The notes below the pieces were generated by a model, which was given only the letters and a program-made list of their open reading frames with translations, had not been told where the DNA came from and did no database searches. A stretch of DNA of 64,000 nucleotides from Liolophura sinensis (taxonomy: Eukaryota; Mollusca; Polyplacophora; Chitonida; Chitonidae), in assembly GCF_032854445.1 (NCBI RefSeq), contig NC_088296.1, positions 7,121,435 to 7,185,434 of the forward strand, in the 5' to 3' direction. Every line of letters begins with the position of its first letter. The first letter of the stretch is position 1. This document shows positions 10,442 to 21,993 of this stretch, in pieces. The translations under genes were made by a program, and so were the position numbers.

Positions 10442-10599
10442 TTTCCTAAAACATATATAAATTCTTTGATAATTCATAAACAGTTATGAATTTATAGTTA
10501 TGTATTTAGCAAAGCATAGTAATGCAATGTATACGCTCGAATGTCTGTGAAAAAAGTTAAAACTACAACTGAGAAACCAGAATTGTAATGTATTGTCGA

Positions 10600-11645
10600 G
10601 GCGGATGTATTGTCACAGAAACTCCATAGCAGCGATGGCTGACACAATTTTTCAGGACGCAAGAGATCGTCCGTGCTATGGATAAAGACGCCTGCGCAAG
10701 ATCAGTGGATTCGTTTGACACACTTCAGAAAAAGACGTCAAAAGTTTGACACACCTCAGAAACTTCAGGACAAACAGCCCTAGAAACCGTTCGAATCATT
10801 CCACACCATCCCCATATAATCCCACAAACCGTATGAAATCGTCAATGGGATATTGGGTTGTGCGCACATCGCAATGCGTCGTAGACGCCAAAACATGGTC
10901 AAGCAAGGTTGCAGTGGTGCAAACAGGACATCAGACGCCTTGCAAGCTGGTGACAAAATGTACTGTTTAGGGACAAATTGCGTTTTCACCTTTCCCATTC
11001 AAATGGACGTCTACGCCAGTGTCGTCGTCCGGGTGAGCCTTACTTTGATGCAGTTGTTTTTGAGAGAAGCCGTTTTGGCGGCGGGTCAGTGATGGCGTGG
11101 AGAGGTGTCACATTTCGCCACCGTACTCTTGTTGTTGATGACGGTAATTTGAATGCTGCAGGTTTAACCGAGACCAGATCCTTCAGCCCGTTGTCGTTCC
11201 TTTTATGCAGCGTCGTGGCCCCGGGATGACATTACAACAGAGTAAATCTCATCCCTCGGGTGACAGGAGCATTTATGGATGCAAACACCTTTAACGTGGA
11301 CCCTTGGCCTGCAAATTCACCTGATTTATAGCATCTATTTAGCAAGTTAATTACGAAATGCACCTACGCTTGAGACAGCAGCGACGCCAGCTCCAGCAGG
11401 TTGACGCAATAGCTGGACACCTAACCAGGATCTGGGCGGAGATTCCTCAAACATTCCTTGTTCGTCTGGCGACTTCATTGATTGATTTGTTTATTTATTT
11501 AGTTGGTATTTTACGCCGGACTCAGGAATATTTCACTTATACGACGGCGGCTAGCATTATGGTGGGAGGAAACTGAGCAGAACCCGGGGGAAACCAAGGC
11601 GACTTCATTGAGACGGAGATACACGGAAACCATCGAGGCTCGTGT
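10600..11645 (+). pseudogene. Tc1/mariner-type transposase remnant (unit 1)
   Basis: Shifting frames encode pieces typical of Tc1-like DDE transposases: a HSNGR..RRPGE segment near 10990, FGGGSVMAWRGV near 11080, a DGNLNA segment near 11145, PVVVPFMQ after a frameshift near 11190, DANTFNVDPWPANSPDL near 11278, and a C-terminal RQQRRQLQQ helix near 11370 continuing after a SINE insertion to about 11645. The N-terminal DNA-binding part is poorly preserved. Multiple stops and frameshifts mean no active enzyme. Also present in unit 2. Confidence 0.85.
11482..11597 (-). mobile_element. SINE family B fragment inserted in the Tc1 remnant (unit 1)
   Basis: A 116-bp 3' part of family B is flanked by an exact 14-bp target-site duplication, GGCGACTTCATTGA (11468-11481 and 11598-11611). 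The transposase frame reads on across the second copy. This is a dated nested insertion shared by both units. Confidence 0.93.
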
Positions 11646-11649
11646 TGAC

Positions 11650-12149
11650 CAAACCCCGTTACTGAGTTTTCCGATCTTCATTTTGACCCTTCCTCCGTCA
11701 ATGACCTTGAAAACATGTTAGCGACGCGTGACTCGAATAATCATATCAATTACAATACTTTGTTCTTCAACCATGAATATAAAAAAGACAGAATGTATTC
11801 GAAAATGGAAGAACAACACATTTATATCTACGTACAGTTACTTAGTTGAATGGGTGTATAATTGAATAGATACCTAAGCCGCGAGAGCCACATTAGTCAC
11901 GGCAGATCATCACTACTAAGTACATTTAATGTACGTGGCCAGACGACTACATTTGTGAGCTGCCTGCGGCAATCCATAAACAATTCAAACTGTGTGAATG
12001 TTGAGCTATGGTAGTAGAAAAAAAACTTTACTGTGGGGTATTTAAGTACCAACTTGCTGGAGTGGTCTTTGGTATGCAAATTGCTTCCCATGACTGGTTG
12101 TCAAGGGTAGCACCAACCGTTAAAAACAATTTTTTTTAATTGGAATTTA
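11650..12149. other. Intergenic, no gene seen (unit 1)
   Basis: AT-rich spacer between the Tc1 remnant and the first promoter module. Only short, non-conserved ORFs. Confidence 0.5.
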
Positions 12150-13912
12150 TATTTTAGGATTTAGGCCAATGGCCCTCAAGTATTTCATGATGGCATTGAG
12201 AGTGAGGCTGTCAAACAAAACATGTATAGAGTTGACTCTTTGTCGAACATCACCTGCACGTGGGGAACAAACCAATTTATTTCTACATTGACCATTGCCA
12301 TGTCCACACTTTTTTCATGAAACGAACCTAGCCGGATTAGGTATGTGCATGTCTACTTGGACATTGTGTGGCCATATTGAGATCGACTGAGGACCATAAA
12401 GTTTATTAAATATCGATAAGTTCTTGTTAAGTTTGCCGTTACTGTATTTTTTTTTCTTGGATATGTGAAATGCCTGACATTTACAACCCCTTTAGATTTT
12501 AGTTCGAAGTACATTTCCTCCAGCCGATTAGTTCAATTGGACCAGTCCAACCTCCCGCCTTTATCTAAGCAAGGGTCATGTGCAGTGTTGGGCTTGAAAA
12601 TGTCGCAAGACTAACCTGCCCTCAACTACTGGTATCCCGTTCTCTCCTATTAAGGGTCGCAACCCACAGCAAACAGGTACACCATGATCAACAGGTATTA
12701 CACGAACCGGGAAGATATGGGTCTATTATATTCACATGGGCCACATCGGGGAGCTCTAGGTTAGTCGCCTTGTACGACAAGGTTGACCAGATTTCACCCC
12801 GGAGATTTCATTGGAGTAATGCCGCTTGAATTCAGTGAGCAACTCTTGTAGCTGTAGCCTAATCTCATTATACTGATTTTAGAAAATCCATCCACCAGTT
12901 CTCAACTATTTTTCAAAAAAAAAATAGTTGATAATAACCAAAAGTAATAACACTTACACATAATTTGAACACATGTAATTTTGTAGAAAATTGGTTCTTT
13001 GTTGAAATGTGACACTTGCATATAAAGTTGAAGGCGATGCTTGCAAACTATTGTTGAGATGTCACAGTGTATAAATGTGAACAAACATACTGAGGGATTT
13101 ACCTCCCTTGCATAGGTCACGTCCAATTCTCAGAACTAAGTATTTTCTATGTCAACCTGTTCACTCTGATCAACTTGTGAAGCCAGGTGGTATTTGTGTC
13201 GACAGGTAAGTCATTTAAGACGGGGTTGGTGTATTTGGGGCGGAAATATTTGTCAATCTAAGGAGTTGTTTTTACTTGATCGTTTTACCAACTGTCAGAC
13301 AATGCTTAGTTGGACGAGTCGTCCTCACACCTACACACTATAAAGAAAACGTTCAGCTTAGAGAGAAAAACAGAGCAGAGACGACAGTGCGATAGCTGGC
13401 AAATGGTCACACGTAACCGGTGAAATACGACTCTTGTTAATTTACCTCAGTCAGGATTTTATTCTAACTGTTGAAGTAAATGCGTATATGGAAGTAAATT
13501 GCACGCCCCCTACACCATGGCTAAAGCAGAATTAGGTAAACATTGCAGACTGACGACTGGGGCGTGTCTTTTACAGATTCTACCGTTAGCCTGTGTGTGA
13601 ATCTATAGCACTGTCGATAAACAGTCTGAATATTTACGTCAAGGAAAACAACTGGATTGGGTTCAGGTTCATACTGTTTATTTATGTCGGTCTTGTCACT
13701 ACATGTATATGTATAGAGCGATGGGAGGCCTCTATTTTATTAAGTTTCTGAAGCTTTGACATTGAAAGGCCTTATACAGAGTTATGTTAAAGGTCGATTA
13801 CTGGCGGTGACGTGTCGCCTGTGGTACACAAAGCCCGAACGTATTGCCTTGATCATGCATCGGTGTTTATTGTTTACTTAACAATGTTCGGCTGTCCGGT
13901 CCAAATATAAAA
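12150..13912 (+). promoter_or_regulatory. Upstream module M1 with TATA box and leader-exon donor (unit 1)
   Basis: First of three diverged repeats. It contains TATAAAT at 13070-13076, a conserved segment ATTTACCTCCC, and about 130 bp later GTGTCGACAG followed by GTAAGT (donor at 13206). A second TATA-like TATAAAA lies at 13906-13912 after a shared GTTTACTTA..GTTCG block. An inverted copy of the 185-bp dispersed repeat (13360-13541) is inserted after the donor. Inferred role: promoter plus non-coding leader exon (about 13100-13205) for the TRIM gene 7 kb downstream. Confidence 0.45.
13360..13541 (-). repeat. Dispersed ~185-bp repeat, inverted copy in M1 (unit 1)
   Basis: Reverse complement of 2016-2200, including the CCATGG start and the TTGCCAGC word. 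Absent from modules M2 and M3, so it is an insertion in M1. A shorter trace remains at about 43130-43190 in unit 2. Confidence 0.7.
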
Positions 13913-14947
13913 CTGAGACCTACATGTATTATACTGTCGTCCTGACTGTTCAGCCTGCTACACCTTCCATTATCCGTGAGCGCTGAACGAGGCTGTAATA
14001 TCTGTTGATTGAGCTTAGCCAGTCAGTGCAGCCGAACATCTGCATATAGGCTTGCTTATAGATTACCTAGGGCTGTCTTTGCGAAGATATAACTGTTGCT
14101 GACCTCCTTGTAATGTCACCGTAACAACACTGCAGACAATATCTTTGACTCCATTATTAAAATGGCCTAGTGTTTACCCCCATATATGGTTGGAAATGTT
14201 TTGGATGATTGGAAAAACAACACAGCAGTGATGTTAACTGTTACATATTAGACGTTACTCGAACGTCCATCTTGATTGACGGTTGGTATACGAATGTTTG
14301 TTTCCACGCATAGATTTGCACATTTAGTTTCAAAAATTATAACAGGGGCAACAAAAGTGTAATTTGCTATCAAATATGGCTCCTGAAAATCTGTTTTCAG
14401 TTCTCAATTTTCACTGGTTTACCGTAAAAACTTACATGAAGTTCTGTTTACAACAAAATATCGATGGTTTTAGATGCAGAAAATCTAAAACCATTTTCAA
14501 CTGCCCATCTCTTGGTCTTATTGAGACAAAGTTGCAGCTGCCTTTCGATGTAACTCTTGTATTATCAAAATCATCAAAATATAAGAACCCTCTGTAAAAG
14601 ATGTATAGCTTTTTGACAAGCTATTAATTTTGAAGCTAAACAGTGGTAGTGAAAATATACCGCCCTGGAGTACAGCCGTTTTAGCTCATGAGAGTCACAA
14701 AGATTGTACGTACTCGTATTCTAAACTGGCGATCAGATAAAAGTTCTGATACATGCATAAATAATAATAAGCGATAAGTTCAATACCTGAGAGGTCTTTT
14801 AAAACACCGAATTTCCATGCGGTGTCGAAGGTCGGTGAGCGTTTTAAGGACGAAATATATTGATACCACATGTTCATTATTTATTATATCAATGCGATTA
14901 TAAGTTTAAATGCGACAAACTTTAAATCGAATATGAGGATAATCACC
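13913..14947. other. Spacer between M1 and M2, no gene seen (unit 1)
   Basis: The first 250 bp resemble the sequence after module M3 (19290-19500), so it belongs to the repeat module. The remainder is AT-rich, with a short ORF at 14364-14597 that is not preserved in unit 2. Confidence 0.45.
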
Positions 14948-15200
14948 TTAAATATTAGACAATAAACTGTTGGTCTCTAAATACCAAACAAGTCTATCGT
15001 TTATTTTTCGTTCCATACTCTTAACCACGCTGGTAAGAACGACGGGGCGGTAATTAGACGGCTCGCTATGATCCTTACCGGGTTTTGGAACCGGGATAAT
15101 ACACGCCTCCTTCCATGACGGTGGAAAAAATACCACTAATCCAAATGTCGTGATTAAACAAGTCCAAGAGAGTCTCCAGTGGCTCGGATGACAAATGGGT
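14948..15200 (-). pseudogene. LINE reverse-transcriptase fragment (unit 1)
   Basis: On the minus strand a reading frame encodes WKEACIIPVPKPGKD, then NYRPVVLTSVVKSMERKIN and RLVWYLE, the finger and palm entry motifs of non-LTR retrotransposon reverse transcriptases (Jockey/CR1 type). A T-run causes a frameshift just upstream of the PPSWKEA segment, where a second frame supplies the preceding residues. Only about 80 codons remain. Unit 2 keeps about 90 bp (46072-46160). Confidence 0.85.
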
Positions 15201-15432
15201 TAGAAATTTAATAATAAATATTATTATGACCACACGTACTATAAGTTGTTACGATCATAAATCCAAATAATAAAGCCCACCCTGAGGTAAAGATTAGGAA
15301 AAATGAAGTTAGATCATAATGTGGAGAATTGTTTAGCATTTTTAGATCTGACAGCTAAAGATTCAGGACGTCCAGAAGCAAAACAATGCTATAGCTCCAG
15401 ACAAAGCTATTGATAACGGCGCTGGAGATGTT

Positions 15433-15697
15433 TATTTAGTTTTTTGATTGATGTTTTACCTCGTACACAAGAATATTTCACTTATACTACGGCGGTCAGC
15501 ATTATGGTGGGAGGAAACCGGGTAAATCCTGGTGGAACCCACGACCATTCACAGGCTGCTGGAAAATCTTCTTACGTCCAAGCCGAGAGGAAGACAGCAT
15601 ACGCTAGACTTGAATTTACAGAAACCGCATTGGTGAGATCCCCCAGTCATTGATTGCGTCGCGCTGGCACACTATCCACCTCGGCCACGGGGGCCCT
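15433..15697 (-). mobile_element. SINE, family B, full length (unit 1)
   Basis: Complete element from a head like GGGGCCCCCGTGGCCGAGG to the AAATAAA tail, flanked by GAGATGTT at 15425-15432 and 15698-15705. The same insertion is at 46333-46588 in unit 2. Confidence 0.85.
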
Positions 15698-16039
15698 GAG
15701 ATGTTAAAAAGCGTAGGTCCAGTGATGCCTTGATTGAGTGCAGAGACAGATGAAGGCGTAGTATTATTGACAGGTTAGTTAATATATAGTTTTTGACAGA
15801 TGTTGTTTTAGGTTTACCGTCACCAACAATCGGCAAGTCAGTGATATCTGAGTGTCAATAAATGTTTTCAGGACAGTGCTCGAGGAAGGGATGAGGCGAT
15901 GTGCTTCTTGAAAAGTTGTATGGTTTTGAACTTTCAAGGTAATGACCTGTTTCTCTTTTATAAAGAGAGAACAGCCGACAGAGGAGGTCATGTAGACTTC
16001 GTCGCAATTTTAACATTTTATTGTCTTAGTAAAGGCAAA

Positions 16040-17445
16040 CCCTCATGGCCTTCTCCTGCACAACCGAAGCAAAACAGTTTATTTCTACATTGGCCATTAC
16101 CATGCTCAACTTTGGGCATGTAAATCACCTAGACGGATTAGATACGTACAGGTCTACTTGGGCATGTTACCTGCAAATTGAGATTGACAGAGGAAAAGAG
16201 GGGTTATTAAATGTCGATAAGTACGTACGGAGTTTTCTATCACTGTCACTTTTATGTTGTGAATCGCTTGACATTGACAACCCCTTGTGATTTTAGTTCG
16301 GAGGATATCTTCTCTAACCGATTGGTCAAACTGGGCCAGTCCGATCTTCAGTCTCTAACTAAGTAAAAGCCGAAGTGGAGTGTTGGGCTTGAAAATCTCG
16401 CATTTAAGGGTTGCAACCGAGGGCAATCAGGTAGGCCTACTCCTCTATAGCCCCTCATACAGAGATGGGAGATGTCACCGAGTTCTCACGGCAGAGCTCT
16501 AGGTTACGACAAGCTTGCCAATAAAACTCAGGCCCTTTTCTTTTCAACCCGGAGACCCCACGAGGGTAATGCCGATTGAAATCAATGGGCAACTATTGTA
16601 GATATAGCCTAATCTCATTATGCTGGTTTCAGAAAATCCATCCGACATTTCTCAGCTATCTTTTCAATGTATTCTGTTTAGAACTAAACGTGATGAATAT
16701 AAATGATTTGAACCTATTTACTGAAATAATTTTGTGGGAAAGTGATTGTTTGTTGAAAGGTGACATTCACATATAGGCTTAAAGTTAATGGCGAGCTGCG
16801 GAAACCAATCTTGAGTTGTCACAGAGTATAAATGTGTACAAACATAGGCCTAGGGAGGGATTTGCCTCCCCTGCACAGATCACGTGCATTTCTCAGATCT
16901 AAGTATTTTCTATTGCAATCTGCTCAGTTACACAAAGATCTGAAGTCAAGTTGGATCTGTTTCGACAGGTAAGCTCTGTAAGACGATTATATGTAGTTTG
17001 GATGGAAACGATCACTCAGGTTAAGGAGTTGTCTTTACTTGATCATATCACCGACTGTCAGACACAATTTAATGGCTTGGTAGTCCATGAATCGACACAA
17101 TGTAGATATACGAATGGGGCGTTTCCTTTATAGACTTTAACATTAGCCATGTCAGCCTGTGTGTGAACCCCAAACTGTCGATATTCTCGTATAAATGAAA
17201 ACGACAGATTTTTCTTCAGGTTCATACTGTTTAACTGTGTCAATCTTGTCACTGTGTATACAGGGCGACAGTACGTCATTAATGTGAGGTTCTTAAACTT
17301 TGAACATCCACTTATGCAGTTATGTTGAAGGTCGATTACTGGCGGTGACGTGCCGCATGTGACACACAAAGTCTGCATATCTTGCCTAAATGGATCGCTG
17401 TTTGTTCACTTACAACGTTCGCCTGTCTGGTCCAAATATAAAAAG
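16040..17445 (+). promoter_or_regulatory. Upstream module M2 with TATA box and leader-exon donor (unit 1)
   Basis: Second repeat of the module. TATAAAT lies at 16827-16833, followed by GATTTGCCTCCCCTGCAC and a CACGTG E-box, then TTCGACAG with donor GTAAGC at 16969. The second TATA-like TATAAAA is at 17437-17443. This is the most intact module. Inferred leader exon: about 16858-16968. Confidence 0.45.
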
Positions 17446-17542
17446 TGTGAATGTAAAACAGTCATGTCAAGGGTATAAGCGTTCTCCTAATCCATGTAGG
17501 TCAGTCCGTCTGTTATGTGATATGTTATATCAGTTGCTCATA

Positions 17543-17805
17543 GGGGCCTCCGTGACCGAGGGTATTAGCACAACAGAACGGCTCAATGACCATGAAGCCT
17601 TTCGCCAATGCGATCGCTGCGAGTTCAAGTCCAGCTGATGCTGGCTTCCTCTCGGGCCGTATGTGGGAATGTCTATCAGCATCAAGCGGATGGTCGTTGG
17701 CTTCCCCCACACCCCAGTTTCCTTCTACCATAATTCTTGCCGCTGTCGTATAAGTGAAGTATTCATGAGTACGGCATAAATCAAATACATAAATAAATAT
17801 TGTTA
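17543..17805 (+). mobile_element. SINE, family B, full length (unit 1)
   Basis: Plus-strand copy from GGGGCCTCCGTGACCGAGG through the GAGTTCAAGTCCAGC B box to the AAATAAATA tail. Shared with unit 2 (48266-48521). Confidence 0.85.
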
Positions 17806-18059
17806 GAGGTAATTGTTATTGATCATTGATCTGTGAGCCATCCGATCAGCTGCAGTTGAAACAGTACTTTGCAACTAATGGCCTTTGTGAGGGCCAACAT
17901 TTTTACGGTTATGTGCACATTCTTGAGTTTGGCACAAAACTAAAATAAATAATTAAAATCTATTGCCCATAATGTGTGTGTACGTAATTGGTGCTAAAAG
18001 TAAATAGAATCTTAAAATTATGTACAGATGTGCACACATTATTTTCAGCCCTACTATTA

Positions 18060-19045
18060 TATATATAGGTGATGTCTTCGTAAGACTGTCTATTGGACAG
18101 TGTTTAGACGCAAATCTCCATACAAATATAAATGAATTGAGCTAAACTACTGAATTCATTTTAGGGAAACTCCATGGTAGTTTGTTAAAATATGGTATTC
18201 GCATATAAAGTTAAAGGGGAACTGTGCTAACCATTGTGGGGATGTCATAGATTTATTTATTTATTTGATTGGTGTTTTACGACGTACTCAAGAATATTTC
18301 ATTAATACAACGGCGGTCAGCATAATGGTGGGAGGGAAACCGGTCAGAGTCCTGGGAAAACTCACGACCATCCGCAGGTTGGGATTGTCATAGAGTGTAA
18401 AAGTGTAAAAACATACTGAGGGATTTATCTCCCCTGCTCAGATGAGGTGTAGCCTATTTCTCCGAACCAAGTATTTTCTATTTCAATTTGCGCAATTTTA
18501 TCAAGTAGTGAAGCAAGGTGGAGATTGTGTCGACAGGTAAGTCCAGTGAGATATGGTACGTCTATGTTTATGACGGGATGTTTGTTTGAGGTGAGGGAAT
18601 TGTCTTACTTGATCGTATGCCCGACTCTCAGACAGTAATTAATTGGTCTGAATGCCCTCAAATGGACACGAAGTCGATGTACGACTGGGGTCGTGTCTTT
18701 ATATAGACTCTACTCTCGGCTTGTGTGTGAACCTCTGATACTGTCTACAAAACCCGGAATATTTTCTTCTCAAGCAAACGACTGATTTAATTGGGTTCAA
18801 GTTCATACTGTCTAATTATGTTGATCTTCGCACTATATCCAGAACGATGGTACGTTTTTAATGTACTTTTCTGAAGCTTTGACCTTGAGACGCATTATGT
18901 CTGGTTTTGCTGAAAGTCGTTGGTTGCCGGCGACGAGCTGTCTGAGGTTGGGCCTACATACATATTAATAGCCACAACAACTAACCTATATGGATCGCTG
19001 TTTGTTTACTTATAAGGTTTGCCTCTATGCTTCAAATATAAAAAC
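18060..19045 (+). promoter_or_regulatory. Upstream module M3 with leader-exon donor (unit 1)
   Basis: Third repeat of the module. The first TATA word is degraded (TGTAAAAG near 18396), but GATTTATCTCCCCTGCTC and GTGTCGACAG with donor GTAAGT at 18537 are kept. The second TATA-like word is at 19037-19043. A SINE fragment (18251-18378) with a short duplication TGTCATAG is inserted just before the TATA position. It is the module nearest TRIM exon 1 (1.8 kb). Confidence 0.4.
18251..18378 (-). mobile_element. SINE family B fragment in M3 (unit 1)
   Basis: 3' half of family B between two copies of TGTCATAG, splitting module M3. In unit 2 the fragment is cut down to about 42 bp (48973-49014) by a deletion that also removed the TATA position. 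Confidence 0.8.
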
Positions 19046-20328
19046 TTTAATAGTTAAAAATTTCTAGTTAGGATATATATGTCCTCTTTCCGAAGTGTTT
19101 GGTTTGATCTTGGATCTTCCGACTTCAAGGCGGGCTTAAACAGAAGGGGTGTATTACACTGTATAAGTAAATCTGAAAATTATGTACTGAATTGCACAAA
19201 GGATTTTCAGTGTTGCAGAGCTGGAAGGCTACGTGTATTAGTAACTTCTCACTCAGCAAGCATTACATCCTCGCCCATTGATCACCAATAATGGGGTGTG
19301 TTATATGACACAGCTTAACCAGTCAGGACAGCCGTATACTGCACGTAGGTCAACTTATACATTAGCTCGAGCTGTCTGTATGAAGGTATCGCTGACGCTG
19401 ACCTACATCTACAGTCTACCTGAGGTTACATATCTCCAATCCACGCTTTTAGGTTCTCTTTAAACTGTCCCTGTCATAACACTGTATCTAACTGGACGTG
19501 TACTTGACACTTCTACAGTGGAGCGAAGTCAGCATTAACGGTTTAAACATTTTGTTTGACCAGTGGTGATCAGAGGGTGTAGCAGCTCTGCTGTAGTCTG
19601 TACTTCTGTGGTTCCTGACAACTAATCAAACACTGGGAGCTGGAAGACTTTGACCTTAATTTATATCCGTTTTAATCTAAGTAAGAAATGTTCGTGTTAA
19701 TCATCACTATTAGTAATGTGATAGTTATTGTATCTCTATAATCTTTAATTATTTATTATAATTCTGTAGATAGAGCTGTTCCAAATGTTTTGCCCAATTA
19801 TCATAAAGTATATGGAATCAAGTTACCTTCATAACCAATGCAGTTCACAGGCTTGGCAAAATTATCATACTGAGTCAAGTCCCGACATTGGGGCTGAAGA
19901 AGATTTCGCACTGACTCTCTGCAAATCTACTTTTAAACCGCGACAGGTTCGTTTTTACACACGAATCTGTTCATTATCTGGATGGGAGCTATATGTCTAT
20001 CGAACATCAGTATCAAACACATCTGCCCAAACTGGCTTGACCAGACCATTGTCAAAACAGTCTCTCGTGCGCAATAAAAGGTTGGATCGCTAAATTTCTA
20101 ACTGACCAGAATGGATTCCTTTTCAGAAAAGTGATTTGCGCACACTCTCCTCATACATGAATAGGTACTTTAATGCTTTTTAAATGAGAATAGGAGAATA
20201 GCAACTAAAAAGTAACGTGTATAATGTTGAAATAGACGGAGGCTGTGTGTTGTCTTGAAAGTTAATATTTTTTAAATAGGAACACCCTCACAGGTGCCAA
20301 TCTGAGCGATTTGTCGTTTTTATTTCAG
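19046..20328. other. Spacer before TRIM exon 1 (unit 1)
   Basis: Probably intron of the TRIM pre-mRNA if a module donor is used. A 102-codon ORF (19785-20093) is not kept in unit 2, where a stop shortens it. A clear acceptor TTTTTATTTCAG ends at 20328. Confidence 0.5.
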
Positions 20329-20351
20329 GAAAAAAAAACCCTGAGCAAATT

Positions 20352-21017
20352 ATGGCCGAGAGCAAGCAGAATCGGGATGATGTTCTCACATGTTCTATAT
20401 GTATGGACACATTCCGGGAACCAGTAATGCTACCCTGTCAGCACAGTTTTTGTAGGGAATGCATTGGGATGTATGCCGACAAGTCCAAATCTGTGCAGAT
20501 AGATGAGACCTCCGATACCAGGGGGAATGATGACGTCCATCTGATGGCATGCCCTGTGTGTCGGGCACCAACGAGCCTGGGGAGAGAAGGTGTGGCTGGA
20601 CTGGCTCTTAACTTTCATTTGGCAGAAATGGTGGAGAGGTTCCCTACCGATGTTAATGTTGAGGATGACATCCCATATTGTTCTCTGTGTGAGGAGGACA
20701 ATCATGCTAAAGGTGTCAAGTTTTGCACCATCTGTGGTGTGTTCTACTGTCAGGAATGTCTTGCAAATTTCCATCCAATGAGGGGGCCTCTAAAACGTCA
20801 TCGACTGATTTCGGCTCTGGAGTACCTCTCCCAGGAAACCTCACAGGGTGAAGTCAGCAGGGACCAACACTCAACTCAGCAGCCGTCATGTGCCAGACAC
20901 GGTCAGCCGTTCGTCATGTACTGTGAACCGTGTCGGATGGTGATCTGTGTGGGGTGTGTGGTTGAGCATCCGGGACATGCTATGCGGGATATACCATCTG
21001 CAGCTGAGAATGACAAG
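20352..21017 (+). CDS. TRIM exon 1: RING and two B-boxes (unit 1)
   Basis: 222 codons. C3HC4 RING ligands are Cys14, Cys17, Cys29, His31, Cys34, Cys37, Cys67 and Cys70, with a long acidic insert between the last pairs. B-box 1 ligands are Cys110, Cys113, Cys125, Cys128, Cys133, Cys136, His141 and His150. B-box 2 ligands are Cys180, His183, Cys191, Cys194, Cys199, Cys202, His206 and His209. All are intact. The donor is AAG followed by GTAACT at 21018. The 5' part of the exon probably starts at 20329. Against unit 2 I count about 46 base differences and about 25 residue changes, none at a zinc ligand. Confidence 0.95.
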
Positions 21018-21931
21018 GTAACTCAAAAAAGACATTCGTAAATCAGCCATCAACCAAAATCGATGTTCTGAGTCATTAATCATAAGGTCAACTCTCAATA
21101 CAACGATTAACACGAACCAGGAAGAAACTAAAATTTGTGCAAATTCAAAATTACGTTGGAATCACGTAAAGAGATTTGGTAAACAGTTTTCAATGATGTT
21201 AAAAAGATGCAAGGAATGTTTTGGGCGAATAACTTAAATCACTATCTAAATCGTGTATCATGTCAGTATATAGGTCGATAATCAAAATAAATATATCATG
21301 ACTTGGAACTATATATTAACCCAAAGGTTGTCATCTATAGTGAAGAATGGGTCTTTGTGTCCTGTACTGTAGTGAGTCATTTGAAAGGCGGATTTTTTAA
21401 TGTAGCGTTTTTTCCATTACAGCCAGTTGTTTTGAACAAGACGAGTGAACTGGAGAAAGTGCTACAAGAAACTAAAGAATCACTGTCAGGAGTTATGAGG
21501 CTGCACAATAAGATACAGGTTGGTATTTTCCATGACACCTGTTCAGCCTGTGTTGTACTGCATACGCTAGTGACTCATTTTGACTATGTGGAGTATTGCT
21601 ATCATTCAGAAATCCGGGTAACATACAGCTGCCAATCATCTAGTCTTAATAAAGCTGTCTTCTGTCACATATTATATATGTAGATTACAATCAAAGAGTT
21701 AAACCTGAACAGTGACGATTTTTATAAAAACAGTATACTACACGGTTTGATGCGGAGATGTATTTGCATGAAGGACGAGTTTATTTTGTCTATTTCTGGT
21801 TTATCTAATAAGACTATCGTATCATTATTATGACTTTCTGCTAAGTAACACACAAGCTATATGCCCATCTCAGACAGCTCCATTTGATGTATTATCGCCG
21901 ATAATACGCTGTCATAATAATATCTATAATG

Positions 21932-21993
<62 letters not shown>

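Noticed and set aside
19785-20093. 102-codon ORF before TRIM exon 1
   Set aside because: Shortened by a stop in unit 2, no domain, and lies between leader donors and the exon 1 acceptor.
20430-20774. Antisense ORF of 114 codons opposite TRIM exon 1
   Set aside because: Shadow of the sense RING/B-box frame. It has no domain, and its length changes in unit 2.
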